Below, in pieces: positions 1-5,984 of a stretch of 7,710 bases of DNA. Positions within the stretch are counted from its first letter, which is position 1; every line of letters begins with the position of its first letter. Under the pieces are notes generated by a model. That model was not told the DNA's origin, searched no databases, and saw nothing but the letters and a program-made list of their open reading frames with translations. The position numbers and the translations under genes are program-made. Origin of the DNA: CAZZKJ01 sp964654695 (GTDB lineage Bacteria > Krumholzibacteriota > Krumholzibacteriia > WVZY01); contig CAZZKJ010000071.1 of NCBI GenBank assembly GCA_964654695.1, forward strand, positions 1-7,710, in the 5' to 3' direction.

Positions 1-73
<73 letters not shown>

Positions 74-92
74 TCAATGTCTTGTTGTCTCC

Positions 93-120
93 ATATTAAC
101 CACGGACTACCAAATGTCAA
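93..120 (-). promoter_or_regulatory. Housekeeping-type promoter for the initiator tRNA
   Basis: On the minus strand a perfect -35 box TTGACA (115-120) is followed after 16 nt by TAATAT (93-98), four of six matches to the -10 consensus. Transcription would start near 86, giving a leader of about 13 nt before the mature tRNA 5' end at 73. It lies between the ftsB-like stop and the tRNA, so the tRNA need not depend on read-through from eno. Confidence 0.72.
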
Positions 121-174
121 GCGCAATAATGATTTCGATCCGGGGGAAGGTATCGGCTCCTGCAAGAAGAAGCT

Positions 175-618
175 CTATTTATCCAATGATCTGCTCTTGT
201 TGTTCCCGGGAACCAGTTTGTAGACTTTATCCCCGGGACGAATAAGCCCGTAGCGCTCGCGGCCGAGCTTTTCCATAAAAAAGGGATCGCTTTTGAGCAT
301 GTCGATTTCATGCGCAATCAGAGAAGACCGTTTGCTGAGCTCGGCGATGTTATTCTCAACATGGGCCTTTTTGCTCCTGAGAGTCAAAATATGTATGGCA
401 CCACCGTTACCGAGTACGAATACATATAATAGAGTGGCGAGAATAATAAAAAAGAAGAGTTTTTGCAGGCCGCCGCTGATCTCGGCCTGATGCTGGTAGA
501 ACTCTCGCAAGAACGGAGAGTTTTTGAGGCTCCCGCCGGAGGCGATCGAATGCCCCGTTGTTTTGCGTGTTTTCCGCACGCGTGCGCGGGGGTTTTTATT
601 GGATTCCCAGTATCTCAT
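175..618 (-). CDS. ftsB: FtsB/DivIC-family septum formation initiator
   Basis: A 147-residue single-pass membrane protein of the FtsB/DivIC family, which joins FtsL and FtsQ (DivIB) in the division complex. Visible in order: a basic N-terminal tail (1-50, rich in Arg and Lys), one transmembrane helix (about 52-70, LFFFIILATLLYVFVLG), a putative coiled coil (about 77-108) and the conserved C-terminal block at 110-136 with DPFF, EKLGRERYGLIRPGD and VYKLVP. E. coli FtsB is about 103 residues with its helix at the very N-terminus, so the 50-residue basic tail is an extension. ATG at 618 has no SD and sits 8 nt after the eno stop, suggesting translational coupling; no ATG lies between it and the membrane helix, though GTG (residue 14) and TTG (residue 37) codons exist. 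The eno-ftsB neighbourhood is common in bacteria and supports the call. Confidence 0.87.
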   Translation of the reverse strand: MRYWESNKNPRARVRKTRKTTGHSIASGGSLKNSPFLREFYQHQAEISGGLQKLFFFIILATLLYVFVLGNGGAIHILTLRSKKAHVENNIAELSKRSSLIAHEIDMLKSDPFFMEKLGRERYGLIRPGDKVYKLVPGNNKSRSLDK

Positions 619-626
619 TTATCGGC

Positions 627-1913
627 TTAATCGGTTCGTGCAAATAAATCCGTGCCGGGAAATACACCAGCGCTTCCGAGTTCTTCTTCTATACGGATAA
701 GCTCGTTATACTTGGCGATGCGCTCGCTCCTGCACGCGCTGCCGGTTTTTATCTGGCCGGAATTGGTCGCAACGGCTACATGCGAGATGGTTGCGTCCTC
801 GGTTTCTCCGCTCCGGTGCGATATAACGAATGTGAATCCGGCGCGCTTGGCTGTCTCGATGGTTTCCAGGGTTTCGGTCAGCGTTCCGATCTGGTTCAAC
901 TTTATAAGAATCGAGTTGGCGGATTTGTTTTTAATCCCTTTGAGAAGCCGGTTGGTGTTGGTGACGAATATATCGTCACCGACCAGCTGTGCCCTGGAGC
1001 CGAGCGCCCCGGTCATGGCGGACCAGCCTTCCCAGTCGTCTTCGGCGAGGCCGTCTTCTATGGACACGATGGGGTATTGATCGAGCCAGCGCGTGTAGAA
1101 CTCTATCATCTGATCGGACGAAAGCGATTTCTCCCCTTCGGAACGCAGCACATATTTGCCGTCTTCAAAAAACGAACTGGCCGCCGGATCGAGGGCGATT
1201 GCGATATCCTCGCCGGGTTTGAACCCGGCCCTGGTAATACCCTCCATTATTACTTCCACGGCTTCTTCGTTCGATTTTAAATCGGGCGCGAATCCGCCCT
1301 CGTCTCCGACGGCGGTGCTGTATCCTTTTTCCTTGAGATATTTTTTCATCGCGTGAAAGGTTTCGGCTCCCATGCGCAAGGACTCACTGAAACAGTCTGC
1401 TCCGAGAGGCATAATCATGAACTCCTGAAGATCGACATTATTATCGGCATGAAGTCCGCCGTTGAGCACGTTCATCATGGGCACGGGAAGCGTGCGCGCG
1501 AACACGCCGCCGATATGCTGGTAAAACGACAGTTCCAGCGCGTCTGCCGCTGCTTTGGCGACGGCAAGCGACACCCCCAGCATCGCATTCGCGCCCAGCC
1601 TGGATTTGTTCGCAGTACTGTCGATTTCTATCAGCAATCCGTCTATATAAGCCTGGTCGAGTGCATCGAGATTCAGCACCTTGGGAGCGATTACTTCGTT
1701 GACATTATCGACCGCCTTGAGGACGCCTTTGCCCAGGTACCGGCTTTTATCCTTGTCTCGAAGTTCGAGGGCTTCATGAATACCGGTCGAAGCCCCGGAC
1801 GGAACTGAAGCCCTGCCAAGAGCGCCGCATGCAAGGCCCACGTCGACTTCGATCGTGGGATTGCCTCTCGAATCCAGAATTTCCCGCGCTTGAATATGTT
1901 CAATGCTCGTCAT
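627..1913 (-). CDS. eno: Enolase (phosphopyruvate hydratase, EC 4.2.1.11)
   Basis: Cytoplasmic glycolytic enzyme converting 2-phosphoglycerate to phosphoenolpyruvate with Mg2+. The 428 residues are full family length and align end to end. Visible motifs: RGNPTIEVDV (16-25), PSGASTG (38-44, mobile loop Ser42), NGG-HADNN with His155, Glu164, GDEGGFAP with acid Glu205, metal ligands Asp242, Glu286 (SIEDG) and Asp313 (VGDD), the signature ILIKLNQIGTLTET with base Lys338, SHRSGETED with Arg367-Ser368, and Lys389 (IKTG). All catalytic and metal residues are intact. The usual AASEF after the first metal Asp reads AASSF (244-248), probably tolerated. ATG at 1913 is well placed: AGGTGGAG lies at 1917-1924. 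The gene is first in an apparent eno-ftsB unit with a strong promoter about 180 nt upstream. Confidence 0.98.
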   Translation of the reverse strand: MTSIEHIQAREILDSRGNPTIEVDVGLACGALGRASVPSGASTGIHEALELRDKDKSRYLGKGVLKAVDNVNEVIAPKVLNLDALDQAYIDGLLIEIDSTANKSRLGANAMLGVSLAVAKAAADALELSFYQHIGGVFARTLPVPMMNVLNGGLHADNNVDLQEFMIMPLGADCFSESLRMGAETFHAMKKYLKEKGYSTAVGDEGGFAPDLKSNEEAVEVIMEGITRAGFKPGEDIAIALDPAASSFFEDGKYVLRSEGEKSLSSDQMIEFYTRWLDQYPIVSIEDGLAEDDWEGWSAMTGALGSRAQLVGDDIFVTNTNRLLKGIKNKSANSILIKLNQIGTLTETLETIETAKRAGFTFVISHRSGETEDATISHVAVATNSGQIKTGSACRSERIAKYNELIRIEEELGSAGVFPGTDLFARTD

Positions 1914-1974
1914 GTCTCCACCTGCCGCTTGATAATCATCTGGTACGATCTAAAAATTAGTTAAAGAATTCCCC

Positions 1975-1997
1975 GTTTCATGTGTATCCAATGAAAC
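1975..1997. repeat. Perfect 7-bp inverted repeat in the eno leader
   Basis: GTTTCAT (1975-1981) and ATGAAAC (1991-1997) form a perfect 7-bp dyad around a 9-nt centre. It lies inside the predicted eno 5' leader, about 60 nt before the start codon, so it could be an RNA hairpin or a DNA-binding operator. No U-run follows in either direction, so it is not a typical terminator. Confidence 0.45.
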
Positions 1998-2093
1998 TCC
2001 GACAATTGCTTCTATTTCAAAGAGCCGGCCCCCGGAATTTCTCCGAAAATCTCCGCTGCGAAAAGCCGCGGGAAGGGACGCTCCCCCAGGCAA

Positions 2094-2122
2094 ACTCTAG
2101 AAATACCGCGGTTTTATGTCAA
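2094..2122 (-). promoter_or_regulatory. Strong housekeeping-type promoter for eno-ftsB
   Basis: On the minus strand TTGACA (2117-2122, perfect) is followed after exactly 17 nt by TAGAGT (2094-2099, four of six matches to TATAAT). Transcription would start near 2087, leaving an untranslated leader of about 175 nt before the eno ATG. The leader contains further small dyads (GGGA/TCCC at 2075-2085; CCGC..GCGG around 2053-2071). The promoter lies back to back with the sigma factor gene, so the two units are divergent. Confidence 0.75.
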
Positions 2123-2164
2123 GTAATTTAAGGGTTTAGCTTTCACGGGATTATGAGCTTGTGA

Positions 2165-2170
2165 TAGAAT
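2165..2170 (+). promoter_or_regulatory. Possible -10 box for the ECF sigma gene
   Basis: TAGAAT matches TATAAT at five of six positions and lies 12 nt before the ATG at 2183. No good -35 box is seen 16-18 nt upstream, and no GAAC-type ECF -35 element is evident. A start near 2177 would leave only about 6 nt before ATG 2183 but about 18 nt before the TTG at 2195, which has a good SD. Confidence 0.35.
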
Positions 2171-2182
2171 TCCGCATACAAA

Positions 2183-2773
2183 ATGGAGAACTCTTTGAAC
2201 AAGGAAGAGGACAGGATCCTGGTCGCCCGCGCCCGCAAGGGCGATGAAAAGGCATTCCGCGAGCTTCTTGGAAAATACAAGCGTTCGGTTTTCAGCATCT
2301 GCCTGCGCATGGCGCGAAGAAAGGAGGATGCGGAGGATCTGGCGCAGGATGTCTTCGTAAAAGTATTTTCCATGCTGGAAAGATATGATCCCAAGTACGC
2401 TTTTTCCAGCTGGCTTTTCAAGATCACCTCCAATCTTTGTATCGATTTTATCCGCAAAAGAAAAGTGGAACTCATATCCATAGACGAGCCGGTGAAGATC
2501 GAAAGCGGCGAGTTTGCACGGCAGTTCCAATCACCCGGGGAAAATCCCGAAAAGATCAGCATGCACTCTGAGAGCGCCGGATTTCTAATCAAAGCGGTAG
2601 AAAAGCTCCCCCCTCACTATAAAATCATCATACTGCTTCGCCACCAGGAAGGCCTCTCCTACGATGAAATTGCGGCGACCCTGGATGTGCCGCTGGGAAC
2701 GGTAAAGGCGAGAATCCACCGGGCACGCGAAATGCTCAGAGGCATACTCGTGGACATGGGCTTCGAGCGCTGA
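2183..2773 (+). CDS. RpoE-like ECF sigma factor (sigma-70 family)
   Basis: A 196-residue group IV sigma factor that would direct RNA polymerase to a small regulon. Region 2 spans about 25-93, with DAEDLAQDVFVKVF (49-62) in the core-binding part and the conserved FSSWLFKITSNLCIDFIRK stretch (74-92). A linker follows, then region 4 at about 134-187, with LPPHYKIIILLRHQEGLSYDEIA and the helix-turn-helix LDVPLGTVKARIHRAREML that reads the -35 element. There is no sigma-1.1 or sigma-3 domain. ATG 2183 has no SD of its own; an in-frame TTG at 2195 has GGAG (2185-2188) 6 nt upstream and may be the true start, giving 192 residues. A zinc-finger anti-sigma gene two genes downstream is the likely partner. 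The gene is divergent from eno. Confidence 0.95.
   Translation: MENSLNKEEDRILVARARKGDEKAFRELLGKYKRSVFSICLRMARRKEDAEDLAQDVFVKVFSMLERYDPKYAFSSWLFKITSNLCIDFIRKRKVELISIDEPVKIESGEFARQFQSPGENPEKISMHSESAGFLIKAVEKLPPHYKIIILLRHQEGLSYDEIAATLDVPLGTVKARIHRAREMLRGILVDMGFER
2185..2188 (+). promoter_or_regulatory. SD motif favouring a TTG start at 2195 for the sigma gene
   Basis: GGAG overlaps the last base of ATG 2183 and lies 6 nt before the in-frame TTG at 2195-2197, ideal spacing. The alternative protein begins at Asn6 of the longer form and loses nothing conserved. Confidence 0.45.
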
Positions 2774-2787
2774 GCCGCCCTCTTCAA

Positions 2788-2816
2788 ATCCGATGTATCC
2801 GGATCTTGTATTTTTT
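2788..2816 (+). terminator. Weak possible terminator after the sigma gene
   Basis: ATCCG (2788-2792) and CGGAT (2800-2804) form a 5-bp stem with a 7-nt loop, followed by CTTGTA and a run of six T (2811-2816). The stem is short and the T-run is displaced by 6 nt, so termination would be inefficient at best. It lies 15 nt past the sigma stop codon. Confidence 0.25.
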
Positions 2817-2838
2817 AATTAAATTGCAAATATTAAGA

Positions 2839-2844
2839 TATAAT
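2839..2844 (+). promoter_or_regulatory. Consensus -10 box in an AT-rich spacer, candidate promoter for the DUF4097 gene
   Basis: A perfect TATAAT sits in a very AT-rich stretch (about 2805-2885) between the sigma gene and the DUF4097 gene. No convincing -35 box is found at 16-18 nt, and chance TATAAT matches are expected in such DNA. If used, the leader to ATG 2975 would be about 125 nt. The 200-nt spacer otherwise contains no gene. Confidence 0.3.
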
Positions 2845-2961
2845 ATGTATTAATTTATTCAATTGTTTTTGAAAAACATACTAACTTTTTGCTGGATTTT
2901 CCGTAATTATAAGAAGGATGATACGTTGGCTTAATTGGCAAAGAAGCCTGCACTCAAGTAT

Positions 2962-2968
2962 GGAGGAG
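2962..2968 (+). promoter_or_regulatory. SD site that sets the DUF4097 gene start at 2975
   Basis: GGAGGAG lies 6 nt before ATG 2975. The upstream in-frame ATG at 2918 has AAGAAGG directly abutting it, too close for a ribosome, and would put a non-hydrophobic 19-residue stretch ahead of an otherwise normal signal peptide. Confidence 0.8.
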
Positions 2969-2974
2969 CACGAC

Positions 2975-4087
2975 ATGATTAAAGGCCTCACAAAATCCTT
3001 TTTACGGAATTCACTTGCCTGCGTTTGTCTGGCGTCTCTTATACAGATCGCAGCCGTTCCCGGTGCCGCAGCCGGTGTAAAAAAGACCGTGGAGCAAAAG
3101 AAAGAAATACCTGTAGAAAAACAGACCGTCATACATATAAATAACGCCAACGGCGATACGAAGATTCTCGGTAAAAAAGGGCAGGCGGGAGTGATAAAAA
3201 TTACGGCTGTAAAAAAAGTGAAAGCCTCGGATGAGGAAGAGGCCCTGGAACTTTTGGATAACTTGTATTTTGAAGTGAAAAAAACAAAAGACAAAGTTTC
3301 CATAGTAACGCATTATCCGAAAAAAAGAGGGAAGGATAGGGGTTTTTTAAGCATCCTTAAGAACATAAAACGTAGGGCGCGGATAAATTATTTCCTGGAG
3401 GTGCCCATGGGTTTGAATGCGGATGTTTCAAGCGCCAGCGGGGATATTGCCGTTTTGAATATAATGGGTGATGCAGCGGTCAGGAGCGCCAGCGGGGATG
3501 TTGAAATGAAAACTGTCGGCGGAGAAGTCTCGATCGGACTCTCCAGCGGCGACGTTGTTATAGAGAGAATCGACGGCGATGTCAATATCAGCACATCCAG
3601 CGGCGATGCGATTGTAGAAAACGTGGGCGGCGATTTGAGCGTGAGCGCCACGAGCGGAGACATCCGGATTAGAAACGTTGAGGGTAACGCGGCGCTGAAT
3701 ATTGTAAGCGGCGATTTGGAGCTGGAGGGATGTGGAGGAAACGTCAGCGCAGGAAGTTCCAGCGGGGACATGATCCTGCGTAATATCGAAGGCAGGGTGG
3801 GCGCAAATTCATCAAGCGGTGATATTGAGAGTACCATACTGCCGCTGGATGCGAATAAGTTCAATTTCTCTACCGCCAGCGGCGACGTGGAGATAGGATA
3901 CATGACGCCGCGGGGTTTTGGTTTTCTGCTCGATGCGAGCACGGTGAGCGGATCCATAAACGGCAATATGACCATAAAAATCGAAAAAATTGCGAGACGG
4001 CACCTCCGCGGCAAAGTCGGAAGCGCGAACGCGTCCCTGGTCATATCCACCGCCAGCGGCGATATAAGTATTTACAAAGAGCCCTGA
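2975..4087 (+). CDS. Secreted DUF4097-family beta-repeat protein (putative adhesin-like)
   Basis: A 370-residue exported protein. A signal peptide is visible (1-33: basic MIKGLTK, hydrophobic core, cleavage likely after GAAA), with no lipobox and no C-terminal anchor. A mixed domain (about 45-145) follows, including a Lys/Arg-rich segment. From 152 the rest is a beta repeat: SASGD, SSGD, TSGD or VSGD recurs with glycine-pair turns between. In the DNA the AGC serine codons sit at 3437, 3491, 3545, 3599, 3653, 3707, 3761 and 3815, exactly 54 bp apart, then at 3878, 3947 and 4055. This matches the DUF4097 (putative adhesin) family, predicted to form a right-handed beta-solenoid; its molecular role is not established, and 'adhesin' is only a family label. 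The neighbouring anti-sigma gene suggests a part in envelope sensing, which is inference. Confidence 0.88.
   Translation: MIKGLTKSFLRNSLACVCLASLIQIAAVPGAAAGVKKTVEQKKEIPVEKQTVIHINNANGDTKILGKKGQAGVIKITAVKKVKASDEEEALELLDNLYFEVKKTKDKVSIVTHYPKKRGKDRGFLSILKNIKRRARINYFLEVPMGLNADVSSASGDIAVLNIMGDAAVRSASGDVEMKTVGGEVSIGLSSGDVVIERIDGDVNISTSSGDAIVENVGGDLSVSATSGDIRIRNVEGNAALNIVSGDLELEGCGGNVSAGSSSGDMILRNIEGRVGANSSSGDIESTILPLDANKFNFSTASGDVEIGYMTPRGFGFLLDASTVSGSINGNMTIKIEKIARRHLRGKVGSANASLVISTASGDISIYKEP
3428..3880 (+). repeat. 54-bp in-frame tandem repeat coding beta-solenoid rungs
   Basis: Eight consecutive units of exactly 54 bp (18 codons) are anchored on the Ser-Gly-Asp codons from 3437 to 3815, with a ninth SGD at 3878 after a 9-bp insertion. 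The first two units share an identical 15-nt string (3431-3445 and 3485-3499). The others have drifted in DNA sequence but keep spacing and the SGD and glycine positions, so selection acts on the protein. Further spaced copies lie at 3947 (Ser-Gly-Ser) and 4055, themselves 108 bp (two units) apart. Confidence 0.85.
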
Positions 4088-4100
4088 TGATTAACGTCCG

Positions 4101-4106
4101 AAAGGA
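4101..4106 (+). promoter_or_regulatory. SD site that sets the anti-sigma gene start at 4113
   Basis: AAAGGA ends 6 nt before ATG 4113. An in-frame TTG at 4107 abuts this motif and is therefore not a credible start. Confidence 0.75.
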
Positions 4107-4112
4107 TTGTCA

Positions 4113-4760
4113 ATGGACTGCAGGAATATACTGATAATGCTCGATGATTTCCTCGATGACGCCCTTTTGCCGCGGGAAAAACGGGAATTGGAAAAACACA
4201 TGGATTCATGCACCAAATGCGCCCGGGAAGCGGAAGACCGCCGCCGCATACTCGGGATGCTGGATGATATGGAGACGGCAGAAGCCCCCGCCGGTTTCGA
4301 AAACGCCGTAATGGCTAAATTGGCCGCGGTTCCGGCGATCAGACGTCCGCGCGTTTTGGCAAGAATGCCGGCGGCGCTGGTTCCCAGGAAAATGTGGTTC
4401 TCCCTCCCGGTTCTTGCCGCTGCGGCAATCGTATATTCTCAGGCGGGCAGGATATGGAATACCGCTTCCGAGACGGCCGGAGGGATAGTCATATGGTTTT
4501 CAAATTTGCTGGTGAACATTAGCGGCTACATGCATGAATTCCGGGCGGCATACCGCCTGGTCGAAGTTATAAAGAGAGATATGCGTTTTATTGGAACCAT
4601 TATGAAGACCATTTCGCCTATGATTGTTTCCACGGGCGAGAATGTCATCCTGCCTGGAGCCGGACTTTTGATTATTGCGGTCTTGTTGTTCGGCTTGTTT
4701 CTCAAGTATTCAAAGAAGCTGCAAAAAAGGAGACCCCACAATGCGCTCTTTATTGTCTAA
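4113..4760 (+). CDS. Zinc-finger (ZAS/zf-HC2) membrane anti-sigma factor
   Basis: A 215-residue protein with the layout of a ZAS anti-sigma factor, which holds its ECF sigma factor inactive at the inner membrane. The N-terminal domain has Cys3, His29, Cys33 and Cys36 in the C-(x25)-H-x3-C-x2-C pattern typical of the family (EKHMDSCTKC), within an acidic helical stretch. A linker follows, then a hydrophobic segment at about 95-109 and a clear one at about 178-197 (VILPGAGLLIIAVLLFGLFL) before a basic tail; a stretch near 123-138 is also fairly hydrophobic. The number of membrane passes is therefore uncertain (one to three). The most likely partner is the ECF sigma factor two genes upstream. 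The gene starts 25 nt after the DUF4097 stop and overlaps the next gene by 20 nt, so these three are probably one operon. Confidence 0.88.
   Translation: MDCRNILIMLDDFLDDALLPREKRELEKHMDSCTKCAREAEDRRRILGMLDDMETAEAPAGFENAVMAKLAAVPAIRRPRVLARMPAALVPRKMWFSLPVLAAAAIVYSQAGRIWNTASETAGGIVIWFSNLLVNISGYMHEFRAAYRLVEVIKRDMRFIGTIMKTISPMIVSTGENVILPGAGLLIIAVLLFGLFLKYSKKLQKRRPHNALFIV
4729..4732 (+). promoter_or_regulatory. SD site inside the anti-sigma gene that sets the next start at 4741
   Basis: GGAG lies 8 nt before ATG 4741, within the last codons of the anti-sigma gene. An upstream in-frame TTG at 4675 would add a Cys-rich, non-signal stretch and is not supported. Confidence 0.75.
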
Positions 4761-5886
4761 AGGATTGCTAAGTACCGGTGTGCTGCTGTTATTTGCAACC
4801 GCACTCCCGCCCCCCGCGTTTGCGGCCACCGAAAAGGAAGATACTATTTCCATCGATGGACGCATAGAAACCCGCGGCGAGAACGTCAGAATCCGTATAA
4901 ACTCGGACGGCATAAGCATCGAATCCAAAAACGGCAAAAAGAGGCACAGAAGCAAAAAATTTCCCGTAATCCACGTGAATACGGGAGACAGCTCCTTTTC
5001 CGATGAATCTTCGGATATATTTAAATTCGGCGAGGATGTCACGGTCGACCGCAGTGATATAGTCAGGGGAGATCTGGTGGTTATCGGCGGCACCGTGAAT
5101 ATTGCCGGCCGGGTAATGGGTGATGTCGCTGTGATCGGGGGTGATCTTTACGTTAATTCCGGAGCCGAAATAAACGGCGAAGCGGTGGTAATCGGCGGCC
5201 GTTTGGAAGAAGATCCGGAAGCGAGTATTCAAGGTGAAAAGGTAGTCATGCGCACGCCTTTGCCAATGTTGAGATGGGGAAGCCTGCTCAATATTCATCA
5301 TCATTTTGTAAATGTTATAAGTTTCTTCGTTTCTCTCGTTATATGCGTGCTGCTGTCCTGCCTGGTTCTGTTGTTTCTCAAAACCAGGGTGCAAAAAAGC
5401 GGCACCTATCTTCGTCTGGAGTTTTTCAAGAGCTTCGGGTGGGGACTGCTGCTGTGTTTTGCATCGGTATTCGTTGTGCCGATGGCAATGATTCTTTTAG
5501 CGATAACGATTATAGGTATTCCCCTGGTAATTCTGTTGGGCTTTAGCATTGTCGCGATTTGCTTCATAGCCTGGACGGTGTTCGCCTACGAAATCGGCAC
5601 AAGGGTAAAGGAAAAAATAAACATGACCGAGCAGGGACCGTTCGCTTCCCTGATCCTGGGTATAATAATACTACAAATTCCATTCCTGATAGGCAATCTG
5701 GTTTGCCTGATCCCGTTCATGTGCCCGCTGGGATTTGTGATAAGTGTACTCGGCAAGATTGTTTTCCTGTTCGCAGTTACCACCGGAATAGGGGCGCTGT
5801 TCTCCAGCCGCCTGGGCGGCAGGGAATGTCTGTCTCCGGTACCCAAGGCTCCTCCGGCGCCGCCTTTGGTTGAAGGCACTGAGTAA
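4741..5886 (+). CDS. Secreted bactofilin-like polymer-forming domain fused to a multi-pass membrane domain
   Basis: A 381-residue protein. Visible in order: a signal peptide (1-28, hydrophobic LLSTGVLLLFATALPPPAFA, cleavage likely after AFA); a charged segment (30-95) with a Lys/Arg cluster at 62-73; a short beta-solenoid (about 98-170) where VIGG recurs at 114, 131 and 150, as in polymer-forming (bactofilin-type) domains; then a C-terminal half with hydrophobic segments at about 190-213, 234-283 (probably two) and 302-352 (probably two), and a Pro-rich tail (365-377). The solenoid would thus be periplasmic and tethered to the inner membrane, unlike classical cytoplasmic bactofilins. The function is not known; a scaffold or sensor role in the envelope is inference. 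The 20-nt overlap with the anti-sigma gene suggests translational coupling. Confidence 0.8.
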   Translation: MRSLLSKGLLSTGVLLLFATALPPPAFAATEKEDTISIDGRIETRGENVRIRINSDGISIESKNGKKRHRSKKFPVIHVNTGDSSFSDESSDIFKFGEDVTVDRSDIVRGDLVVIGGTVNIAGRVMGDVAVIGGDLYVNSGAEINGEAVVIGGRLEEDPEASIQGEKVVMRTPLPMLRWGSLLNIHHHFVNVISFFVSLVICVLLSCLVLLFLKTRVQKSGTYLRLEFFKSFGWGLLLCFASVFVVPMAMILLAITIIGIPLVILLGFSIVAICFIAWTVFAYEIGTRVKEKINMTEQGPFASLILGIIILQIPFLIGNLVCLIPFMCPLGFVISVLGKIVFLFAVTTGIGALFSSRLGGRECLSPVPKAPPAPPLVEGTE

Positions 5887-5984
5887 TGCCGCGTTGAAGC
5901 AAGCGGATAATCCTGGTCCGAGATCGAACCGTTCTTCCCATTTTGCTCTTTTCATTGCATGGGCGAATCATTACAGTAGTCTGC

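Noticed and set aside
780..1280. Plus-strand open frame of 166 codons opposite eno
   Set aside because: It is the antisense shadow of a fully conserved enolase gene, with no SD and no recognisable motif.
2918..2974. N-terminal extension of the DUF4097 protein from ATG 2918
   Set aside because: The extension is not hydrophobic, the nearest SD abuts the ATG, and GGAGGAG is perfectly spaced for ATG 2975, which starts a normal signal peptide.
3428..3880. The regular 54-bp repeats as a CRISPR-like or noncoding array
   Set aside because: Units are contiguous without spacers, lie in frame within one coding gene, and conserve protein positions more than DNA.
3388..4050. Long minus-strand open frame (220 codons) opposite the DUF4097 repeats
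   Set aside because: It stays open because the 54-bp repeat is a multiple of three and lacks stop triplets in that register. The encoded Ser/Pro/Leu-rich repeats have no SD-supported start or recognisable domain, whereas the plus-strand gene has a signal peptide and family match.
5915..5930. Imperfect stem (GGT-CGA type) between the bactofilin-like gene and the Omp85 gene as a terminator
   Set aside because: The stem has a mismatch and a tiny loop, and no T-run follows directly.
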